Shown here: positions 49,007 through 58,809 of the stretch, one piece after another
How the letters are laid out: each line of letters starts with the position of its first letter
How positions within the stretch are numbered: the first letter of the stretch is position 1
NCBI GenBank assembly: GCA_002224055.1
Contig: AZLU01000005.1
Location: 434,001 to 498,000, forward strand
From: Pezizomycotina sp. ARF18
Taxonomy: Eukaryota > Ascomycota
DNA length: 64,000 bases
Direction of reading: 5' to 3'
The notes under the pieces: generated by a model
Databases searched by the model: none
What the model saw: only the letters and a program-made list of their open reading frames with translations
Told to the model about the DNA's origin: nothing
Position numbers and translations under genes: made by a program

Positions 49007-51980
49007 AATTGAAAATTTCCAGCGCCACGTGGTATGGGCCGTGGTTACCTTCAGGGAGACTTTTTACCAAGGAGGAAAGGACTACCCATTTTAGGTATCC
49101 AAGCTGTTTTGCGTTCGTGAGTTGTTGCACTTTCATATTACATTTTTCTTTAATAGTTTGGAAAAGGTGGAGGTGATTATCTGATGCTTCTACTTCCGCG
49201 AGTATAAACGAAATCCCTCGTCTGACAAGGTAGTCAATATGGAAGACGAAGGACCTAGTGTTTGAATTTGATAGAGCTATCCAGTCGAGATATTCGCGAT
49301 CGCGAATGAAATTATCAGATTCGCCTATTCACCATAAGATATGAATGGCGCTCTGTGCATTAATACATGTGCAGTAACGGTGATATAGCCCTTGTGCGTA
49401 TCTTCGCGCTTTTCTTCACATGAAATAGGAGGGTGTAGACATCGAGTCGCAAGCCGTATGGTTTCGGATCATCGTGTACAAATGGGCAGGAAACCAATGA
49501 AACTTTTTTTAAAAAAAAAAAAACCTACGTAAGTCGTATCAAAGTGGCAATTTCCGCGCTTCTAGATATCCTCAGAATATCATCCACCCCAAGCCGTCTT
49601 GGGTGAAATAACTATGGGTGGGAGACACAAGGGGTTTTCTGCATTTATATGCTGCTATCTGATGAGCCGTGATATGTACAGTGTGGAGTACTGGTTGTAA
49701 GTGGTGGATTTCTCTAATATGGAATGGTCGTGCTGATTATCGATCGTATGGTTTTACTAGATTGATTTTCAGTGTGCACTTTCTACTACATTGGAGCGGG
49801 TCGCGTGCTTAACTTTGGAGGCTATGGCCTTCTCGGCGAAGGCTTCTTCATGCGAGCACGACGGCTGAAATGTATCACAGGCCTGTATTTGGATTCAATT
49901 CACGTATCGCTATTTCTCGTTACGTGCTCTACTCTGAAGAGGATGTGTCAAGCGCGGATAAAAGCAGAGTTACATAACGAAGCTATCTGGGAAGATTATC
50001 TCTTCTGATCTCACACTTCAAGGGATGACGTTTCGACGAATAATTTCCGTTTCGTTGGCATTCGCGCAATCTATAACTGCTTGATTCTGTACTTCTCGAG
50101 TTTAATATCAGTTTGGATCCATTCAAGAGGTGAATATAGAACCGATCGAGGAGTGGGATTAGTGTAATATTATTGTAGCTTCAAATATAGCTATTACGAA
50201 GAGGGAGCGGCACGGCCTAGGAGGAGTTTGGCCACTTCCGCTTGGAGTCCTATGTGAGCATCTGAACCTATCGTATATGCGCCTAGTCTACGTAAATATG
50301 TATGGGGGAAATAGTGTGGACGGCTTCAATATTTGGATTATCCATTCTTGTCCTCCTCTTTTTATGCCCAGGGTCTTACCTCCCTTCTCATGCAGATTGA
50401 TCTGCGCACTTAGTGCCTATGAAGCGACTTGGTTTACTATGAACTGGGTTTAAACCGTGCTCAAACGGAAAAGAAGTCCCAGCCTAAGGGCTAAGAACTG
50501 ACTTTCCGCAATGAGTTGCGCTTAGTAAGGTCGGCCGAAGTAAATATGTTAATTTTGGTGAACCTGATGTATCTTCATCGTTGTCGTTTTGCAATAATAC
50601 GCAATACGGTGGAGGTCTATGACTTCCGCAGAACCGCACCCAGGCAACCATAATTCTGTTGACTAAACTGCTTAAATTAGTTCTTTTACCGCATTAGCAC
50701 ACTGATATAGCTCCCTAATTACCTGCGAGTTCCGTCATTGCTTTGCATGCTGCCGCGAAGTTTCAGCCTTTCGGCAGAGGTCTCTTTGGAACGTGTCTAT
50801 CTTTGAACTGCGTGTGCATTCTTTCTTTTAAACGGAATGGTACGATATGAAGCTTGCGTTGAGTCCGCCGGTGCCTTTAGCACGCAAGTTATGTCATCAC
50901 GTGTACTCTGTTGACGTAGCTCCGTGAATTCGTTGCTTAGTATCGCGCGAGGCTGCAATTTCCTCCAGTAAGTGATCAAATTGCGATACTATCAGAAACG
51001 TCCTTCGCGGGCTGATTCTGCATAGTTATGTCTCTATTCTTCACGTGAGTAAAATCTACACTGGCCTAAATTCGGGCGGGATATTATTTCCCGTCCGCCG
51101 AAGCGCGTTGGTTGTACGTATTTCACAATTCTATGATAATGACGGAGAATTATCTTTTACACCGACCATCACAAGATTGAAGTATCGAACCTTGCATCCC
51201 ATCTCCTACTATCAGTTGTGATAGAGAAGTTGTATAGAGCAAACAAGATCATCACATCTTCGTAAAGATATCTATCCAAGTGAATGCTAGTTGAAAGAAT
51301 TACAGCACGAATTGGCAAACTTCTTCTATGCTCTGGCAGATTTCGAGGTGCAGTCTACGTTATATAGCCTTTCTGGTGGCGTATTACTTCTCAGCTTCGC
51401 AATATCCGTGTTGTTTGGCGTGCTATTGTACTCCCTCGCGGCAAGGCGAACGCCGTCTAGTCGTTTTTCGAATATGATGTTGCGATCATTTCTACCAATC
51501 TTTCCGAACTTTTCCTTGAAAGAAGTTATGAGGTGAATGTGGATAAGTAGAGCGGCCTAAAGCTCCTAGAATTTACGGCTAAATAATTTACTCTGACCTA
51601 TCTTCAGATCCCGTGCTCAGCGTTGCGTTTACGTATTTCGTTCCAAGAGCACTTAATATAGCCGGTTGTAACTACTTCGTACAGAATAGACTTAACATCT
51701 CGTATTTATCATGGACATTTCTAGTCGCCGATCCTGCAAACGTGATACATTATCGAAATAGTGGATGTGATACACCGTTTTATTCATTATAGTTCTAATC
51801 TCACTCTGAACCCGTATCGCGTGTGCTTAGAATCGCCGCACTTGCGTAGTTAGAGCGTTTCTTTCGTAGAATATTGCTTAGAAAATGAGATATAAGCTCG
51901 CGCCAGACTTCCCGATACGAGACTTTCATAATATGTCGTTTTAGGCCTCTGCAGCGCTCAACCTGAACACGAACTAGCTT

Positions 51981-52028
51981 TCGCGAATATCAGCTCTCGT
52001 GAATATCAGAGTTCACGAATATCGGATG
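51981..52028. repeat. 16-bp imperfect direct repeat, three copies
   Basis: The units tcgcgaatatcagctc, tcgtgaatatcagagt and tcacgaatatcggatg are adjacent and share the core cgaatatc/tgaatatc. Confidence 0.85.
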
Positions 52029-53421
52029 TGAGTACTTGTTCTGCGTGGTTCGCGGATATTGAAACTACGACCTATCAGCCGATCGCGGGATTGATAGCGA
52101 GGGCTCAGAAAAAACCACACCGCACGTTTATCGTCAGACTGATGGTTTTCGCTGGTGCTGGTGTGGTGAGGAAAAGGGGCCTGCTTTTTTCCGAGGCGTG
52201 TTGTAGGCGTGCTTTAGTTGCACGCTTTGCTGGTCTCGTGTATATAAGCATTTTCTCTTTCTCCTTCACAAGAGTCTGTCGTTCACAACCACCCCGACGC
52301 GTCGTTTTCGTTATAACATCTCTAGCGTTATCATTCGGATTATTTTACTTAGGGATCGCTATCGTTACTGTTCATATTTTATTCTTATGCTAGTCCTTAT
52401 TATCCTGTTCTCTATTACTAGCCAGAAGAACACAACTCTATATCCTTTTCAGTTAGACCACGAATCAGTGTCCTTGACACATTTAGGGACTTTTCCCTTC
52501 TACACTGGTATAAATAGTCTACATTCCCAGACTATGAAGCATTTATTTTGAATGACTTGATTTAAATATCACGAGTAATGCTGTGCCTATTCAAGATACG
52601 TCTATCGCTTTCGTTGTCGTTGACAGGATCAAATAAATACTATCGCTAGACGATTGTTATTGTAGTATTAAAGCGTCCGTCTAGAACATATAGATCGCAC
52701 CATCTTGAACTAACCGGTGCTACGATTTTATCTTTATTCGAAGCCATGGTAGAAGCATAAATTTTTAATCCTACGTATTATACGGTAGGTGCAAGAATGC
52801 GTAATCTCGTATGATCTCGTCTTCTTCGTCCGTAGACGAGAGTATAACTTCTGCGTATAGATATCTAGGAATACTAATACGAATGCGATGAGCGTTACAA
52901 GGCTAATATCATGTGTTGGAGGACTCGCTACGAACTTGAAGTTTATCGACAAGATACTTCAAGATAGTCGTGTTGTCCAATATCTAGGGTGAAGCAGCGC
53001 GCAAAAGAATTTTAGGCATCTAGTAGGTATCTATGTTTAGTTTAGAGCTGGGGTGGTAATATGTTTGCGTTTGGTTGTTTCTCTCGCGTTTAGGAGTTTC
53101 GTATTGTGGGCTAGTTGCTTCTTTTGTTTGTTTGCTTCTATTTAAATTTTTTTAAACCTTTACCGTTCTTAAAAAAAAAAAAGGCATGAGAATATGCGTG
53201 AGAGTCGAAGAGTTTTTAGCACTCTTATTTCACGAATCTTCTAGAAAGCAGCAACATACTCAGAAAACGCCTTGCGTGGGGCTAAGCGGGATTGCGAACC
53301 ATATTACCCATTAAATATTAAACAATTTTTTGCTATAACTACAATATATGCTATTATTCCATCATGAAGCTAAAAAAAAAGCAAAAGGAATTATCAAAGC
53401 ATTGTTTTCCAACGTGTTATA

Positions 53422-55240
53422 TCAAGCCATCTTATAAGGGATGAGCTCGTCGTCCGAATACCGCTTATCGTACACCCTGTACGCGGCCCATACGCCTGCA
53501 ACGAGGATAGATCCGGGAATACACCAGACCAGGCACCAGTACCAATCGGGATTATTCTGGACGAGGTTGATGTTCATACCAAATAGAGACTATTTTACGA
53601 GGTTAGCTTTCAATGGTAGATCTCCCGGGGATGATTGAATGAAGAGGACTTACAGCGATGAACAGCAACGGCAGGAATACAAACTTAATAAGACATCACA
53701 GTTAGCATTCATCACGCCACCACGATAGAGAGGAGTGATACGTACCGTAACCCAACTCAACCTCTTCATGCTAACATTCTGCTCCTCGACTGGTACGCCT
53801 CATTGATCGAAACGAGATTGAACAGCAAATTCATCAACTCCCTTAATTCTCCATCCCACTTATCATATCCGCCGCCTAACCCTTCAAAGTATCCTATAAT
53901 ATCCTTAAACTCCTTCGCGTATTCAGGATATTCTTCATTTAGCGTCAGTATTGCACTGCCATCCTCCGGTTCCACCCAATGCCAAAACCTCGAATAATTC
54001 CGCTGAAGTTCATCTCTACCCTTCAAGAAATTCTCAAGTAGGTTAATGTTATTCCGCGCCATAATCTTCAGCGAATCCAGCATTTTCAAATTCGCCATAA
54101 TGGTATCTATCATCGTCCTCCGCGCGCGGTTATCGTACGTAACGCTCCGGAGCGAGCGCATGTGTTCCCCCAATACCCGCGAGAATTCTTCCAATTCTTA
54201 GCTCCTCCGCGAACAGTACCGCGACGACTTTTAGTGGTATTGGGGTGCCCGGCTTACTAAAAATTATGGAATCGAGAAAGTTGCTGTTGGTGTCTGTTAC
54301 GGTAGATAGATCGAACGATGTACCGCCGCCGAGGGCAGTAGTGTCGGTCATGTCGAGGACGATGTGCTTCGTGTACGACATTGCGCGCTTGAAGGTGGAG
54401 GAGGTAGATGTGAGGTCGTAAATGAGGAGGTCGGAGATGTGGGACTCGCGGGCGAGGGAACCGGATGGGGTGGTGGAGTCGTCGCGGCGGATGTGGCCGG
54501 GAGGAAGTTTGACGCTTTTATGCCGGTGTCCACTGCGGAACCATCAGAAAAAAGATTTAGAAGATCGTATCAAAGGAATCGCCCTGGTAACGACGTACTT
54601 ATTTGTAGCGTCTCCATCGAAATCCCGAATTTAAAAAGCACTTTTGGGTCGTCAGCTCGAAGGATTTTGTCAACCTGCATTTGTTGTGTAACTACGATTT
54701 TTCGCGCCATCCTCCGAGATGGGCAGCCCAATATCCTTGAACCCCACTTTATTCTCTTCGAAGCGAAATTCGTTCTGCCTCGTGAAGTTCACGTCGCGGA
54801 GGAACTTCCAAGCCGTCTTCGACGTGCGCGCGTTGACCTGGTCCATAATCCCTTTGGGTCCGCGCAGTAACTTCCACCGACGTCGAGTTGGACGTAAAAT
54901 GTTATCACTTCACTTATCCATCGTTCGATCGGCTTCTGCATGTCGGGTGCTTTGTTTGGTGCGCTTGGGATGGGGTATTTCCTAGATGACAAGAAAAAAA
55001 AAGGTGAGGCAAAGTCATTTATGATAACAACAAGAAAATACCTACAGTATGCGTCGCAAACATTTGTTGTTCACCGGCCGGCGAGGGAGCTATACAATTA
55101 AGAAACATCAGCTCCATCCTTCGTCAACTTGACATGCGACGTCAACTTACGCTCGGATTCCCCTCGAAGTAACGCCAACATTCACTCCAACTATTCGCCT
55201 GGTACGTCCTCATCGCTTTCTTCATCGCATCCTCACCCAT
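53422..55240 (-). CDS. CorA-like Mg2+ transporter family protein
   Basis: The C-terminal end shows the CorA hallmark. TM1 reads RLSWVTFVFLPLLFIASLFG and runs into GMN (codons at 53580-53572), followed by a short loop (INLVQNNPDWYW) and TM2 (CLVWCIPGSILVAGVWAAY). A long helical stalk precedes it (MIDTIMANLKMLDSLKIMARNN, ELRELMNLLFNLVSINEAY). The large N-terminal soluble domain contains WSECWRYFEGNPS, KPIERWISEVITFYVQLDVG, TAWKFLRDVNFTRQNEFRF, DPKVLFKFGISMETL and SHISDLLIYDLTSTSS. Introns at 53590-53653 and 53684-53745 flank a 30-nt exon encoding FVFLPLLFIA. Further introns lie near 54534-54600, 54979-55046 and 55089-55151. The start is uncertain: ATG at 55240 gives MGEDAMKKAMRTYQANS, while an open frame reaches ATG 55471 if one in-frame stop at 55337-55339 is an error. 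Frame breaks lie near 53790, 54190, 54400 and 54700-54850. The family conducts Mg2+ as pentamers; fungal divergent members may have other roles. Confidence 0.75.
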
Positions 55241-55842
55241 ATCTCCATCGGCGGTGGTCCGCTTACGCTTATAACCTCCATGCACCGCTGCCGCTTCCTC
55301 ATTCTCTTCTTGACCCGGTAATTGAAGCGCGCCATTTTAAGCCTCTGAAACGGCGACTTCAAGACCAGCGTCAGGAGCCCCAGAACACGGCGAGTGTGTC
55401 CATGGCCGAGCTCGATTTTTTGGCCTTTTTGGTCTCCCGTCTCGATTTTTCGCGGCGAGGTTCTGAGCCATCCTCGAGGTCCGGTTTGAGTGACTCCATG
55501 CTGACCGTCGCTGAGATATCGCGAGAACGTCAGGAGGTTTGAAGCATGAAGATTCCGGGGATAGACGACTCAGAGGATGTATAAACGAGCGACCCCTCCC
55601 ATCTCGCGCGAAAACCAAGAAATATTTTGAAAAATTGCTTAGCCAATTGGGAGGGTGGTTGATGATGATTGACGACAGATTTGACGGGGTGCACGGGGCT
55701 TTCGGTGAATTTGTGAAGATGCGGGATGATGTCAGAGGTTAAGGATGGGTAAACAAAACCGGGGGCTGAAAGATAGATGGCCATGTCAGAATGGACGGCT
55801 AAGGACCGTGAATAGGCGTCAATTTTCGGGGTTCCGGCGACT

Positions 55843-55857
55843 CCCCCCCCCCCCCCC
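55843..55857. repeat. Poly-C tract (C15)
   Basis: Fifteen consecutive C. It is the only long C/G homopolymer seen, whereas A/T runs of this size are frequent. Confidence 0.9.
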
Positions 55858-56141
55858 AAATTTTTCGCAGCCATACACCAGAAGCTTTGATGGGTTTAGA
55901 CGCGACGCTGGGGGTAGTTTGAGATCACCTCCTGGTGAAATGGAGATGAGAATAATACGAAACTTCGGGCTTATCACTTGAATCGACTTGTATAGGTGAT
56001 TCCCACTGATATCCTTGTCGTTGCATCGGTGATATTGACCGTTTCTCCACAAATGCTTTCGGTTTCTTCATATGAACCCTCGGCAAGCGCTACATCTGAC
56101 TTCTGTTTCTCTAATAAGAGAGCCCTTGGAGCGAACTCTAC

Positions 56142-56163
56142 AATTTTTTTTTTTTTTTTTTTT
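56142..56163. repeat. Poly-T tract
   Basis: About 21 consecutive T in intergenic DNA. Confidence 0.9.
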
Positions 56164-56657
56164 AACAAATACTTTACGCCACGTAGGTATTCTCAATCTT
56201 CCATTTCAACCTTCTCGTGGGACGGAAGTTCTTGTCTTCAACACTAGACTTATTCTAATTAATACCAGGATGGTATCTCAAGACGCTTCACACCTTCGCC
56301 TTGATGGCGGCTCGCGCTACCACGATGGCTCTTCTCATGTCGAGACCTCAACGCCCCTCTTCGAAACGAGCTCATTTTCCGCTTCACCTTCCAAATAATA
56401 CCTGGTAATCGCCGTCCGTGGATTGACAGCTCGACAGCCTCAATATAGACGCAAGTTACCGTTTCTCCTTCAATCACCGTTTGATGATTGGCTATGTCGC
56501 TCGTGAGTCCTGAAGAATATCGTACCCTTGACCGGTAATCTTTGACTGCGGCTCCTATGCCCTAAAGGCGCCAATGCCCGCGAAAAAAAAAAAAGGATCT
56601 AGAAGGTGTCATGCCGCATACACTGGGAAACAAGATTGGCTATCGCCCTGGCTAATA

Positions 56658-57070
56658 CTACCCTTGGTTCTTGGCAGATTGCGGGATTGAAAGCGACAGC
56701 TTTGGCAACGGACGGGACTTCCTGGGCGAGCGAGGCTCTTCGTGCAATCTCTCGCGGAAGGAAACTTCATCTCGCGTATCAATTTCTTCGATCGTGGCAT
56801 ATGGCATAATGAGGGAATCGATCATGTTATCATGAGACAGCAGGCGAGCTGTTGAGATTTTTAATGCCTTTTTAAGCCGTGGGACATTTTTTAGGCTGTT
56901 ACTGTCGGTATCCTCGAGCAATGACGATTCTTGAGAAGCTCGTCTATCTTGCACGTTAGTAAGAGATCATTCCTCTATTTTCGGGCTGATTTCGAAGCAG
57001 CTACGCTACGGACGCAGAGACGGAGAAGGAGGAGATTCTTTCCTCCGTATAACTTCGTCATCAAGATTCT
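56658..57070 (-). CDS. Possible two-exon gene fragment, unrecognised
   Basis: On the minus strand a frame of about 95 aa is Ser/Leu/Glu-rich and reads like a regulatory-protein segment (SQESSLLEDTDSNSLK, IDTRDEVSFRERLHEE, ending LSLSIPQSAKNQG). Just upstream is CTAAC followed 8 nt later by TAG, a good fungal intron end. Joining it to the frame ending KESPPSPSLRP would continue smoothly across an intron of about 66 nt. The upstream exon meets a stop after about 30 codons, so the gene is incomplete or wrong. No family is recognised. Confidence 0.22.
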
Positions 57071-58032
57071 CTTCTGTGCAGTGATTGAGATTTCTTTATT
57101 TGGGACGGTTCGCTCGGCTCCGACTTGACGACTCCGATACCCTAATCCAATAAAGGGAGTCTATTTCCCGGATAGAGATACTTGTACTACGCGCAATGGC
57201 CAGCTTCTCAGCCACTTTGCTCATTCATCCCACGCCTGCAGTCTCGCAATCAACCTGCGAATCGAAGACAAAGTTTTTACACAGAAAGAGCCTCGGCCTA
57301 GCTGCAAGGGAGGACTGACGGTGGCCTTTTCTTTAGATCCCGGCATTTTCGAGCCTTGGAAAGAAAAGACGGGATCTCGAATTAACCAACCACGACCGTA
57401 AAATAGACGACGGATACGAGGAAAGGGCTGTTTTGTGCACTTTGTTTCTGAACATGCAGAAGCGAAATGTAACTGTATTAGGGATTGGGTCGACAAGGAT
57501 GATCGGAGGAAAACAACCTCAACCGCCGACATGCAAAAAGCTTGCTTGATCGGTCTTCAAACGAGGATCTTTTATCGTACATCTCGTTCAATCGCTCATT
57601 TCATTGGCCTTTTGTCACTACCAGGGCCCCGCCATCTCGCAAGCCCGGCAGCCTCTAGTTCCGAGCACAACAATTGACTAGAGCGAGAGTTTTGTTGGAA
57701 TTTTTTGTTTCTCGCCTAGTGGGGCCAAAGGTAAGCCACGGTTTTTTCCGTCACGGTTGAAGCTGCGCATAGTCGGATATTAATATACGTCAAAGCATGA
57801 ACAAAAGCAAACACGGAAAGTGGAAGGAAGTATGAAATGGCTTCTTTTCCTTTTCTTTCTAGAAGACCATAATAGTAGTCATTTAAACAGCTAATACTAC
57901 GGCAGCGATCTCTAAATCATGCTAGGTAACTGTTAACGTTCGCAAAAGAAGAAATTATCCTTTAGTATCTGTGATATCTAACCCTGTATTCCTTGGTATT
58001 GGCTCATGAAGCGACGGTTGTGTAGCGTCGTG

Positions 58033-58137
58033 AAGAAAAAAAAGAAAAAGAAAAGAAAAAGAAAAAGAAAAAGAAAAGAAAAAGAAAAAAAAGAAAGAAA
58101 AAGAAAAAGAAAAAGAAAAGAAAAAGAAAAAGAAAAA
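58033..58137. repeat. (GAAAAA)/(GAAAAGAAAAA) polypurine array
   Basis: About 105 bp of A/G-only sequence on the + strand, built of GAAAA and GAAAAA units. It lies 670 bp upstream of the ArAE gene and is followed by a pyrimidine-rich segment (58186-58250). The Lys/Glu-rich and Phe/Ser-rich frames over it are artefacts. Confidence 0.95.
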
Positions 58138-58716
58138 TATTCTTCGCCGTTCGCGACAATTTTTTCTGGTCTCGGTTTTTATAAAACTCCTCCTTCTCTC
58201 CTCTCCTTCTCTCTCTCCTTCTCTCCTTCCTTCTCTCCCCTCCACCTCCCCAATTGCAATACCTTCATTTATAAATACGAACGCTCATCCTCCTCTTCCC
58301 AAGTCCGTGGAACCTCCTCCTCCTCCTCCTCCTTTTGATCGCTTTACCTGACCTTGCCCTACCTTCAATTCCTGTCAAGGCTAAAACGATCTGTTCGGTT
58401 CGTATTTCCATTTAGACCCACCTGCTGCACCGTCAGCAACACCCGGCAATTTGTTAAGCACCGCACTTGCCTTTTTACTGGACACTTAATCTGCATGAAT
58501 CGCCTGCCAAGTTGATTTCCCATTGGTGAAAAAGAGAGACAAGCATTGGGGGACAAGCCGGATAAAGAGAACCACCGAAAAAGGCATTATATTTATCTCG
58601 GCGCGACTAAGGAAGAATTCCTCGAACGAAAAAATTCGAATTCCCCCGTATCCAAAACATTCCTCCATCCAGCGACCGGATATATAGGCTTAATCTTAAT
58701 TGAAGTTCCTCGAACC

Positions 58717-58728
58717 TATATATAAGGG
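58717..58728 (+). promoter_or_regulatory. TATA box of ArAE gene
   Basis: The sequence ctatatataagg lies about 85 bp before the ATG at 58810. The spacing fits a core promoter. Confidence 0.5.
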
Positions 58729-58809
58729 CAGGAGGAAGTTTCGGAGGTGTCAAAACTTCCAAACTCTATACAGGTTTCAGACAAAGTCGCGTTATTTTTC
58801 CCCCCATCG

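Larger units (their letters stand above)
43097..53421. other. Large gene-poor region
   Basis: A 10.3 kb stretch without a supportable gene. 43.1-47.1 kb is ordinary AT-rich intergenic DNA with many homopolymers: (TTTC)n at 43563, A18 near 44160 and T28 near 45660. From about 47.1 to 53.2 kb the texture changes to random-looking sequence with few simple repeats and more G+T on the + strand. Sampled lines at 48961, 49681, 50221 and 51301 have 37, 43, 34 and 32 of 60. Two small direct-repeat arrays lie inside it. No transposon or virus-like protein was identified. Confidence 0.6.
55241..58809. other. Divergent intergenic region with possible gene fragments
   Basis: This is the upstream region of both the CorA-like gene (minus) and the ArAE gene (plus). 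It contains a C15 tract, T and A tracts (56142-56162, 56585-56596) and a 105-bp GAAAAA array. A TATA box lies near 58717, and one doubtful minus-strand coding segment is listed separately. Confidence 0.5.

Noticed and set aside
47100-53200. Fossil retroelement or virus-like element
   Set aside because: The texture suggests old non-genic DNA, but no terminal repeats and no polymerase-, integrase- or capsid-like protein text could be recognised, so no element is called.
58006-58338. Lys/Glu-rich frame and its Phe-rich opposite
   Set aside because: Both are translations of the GAAAAA array.
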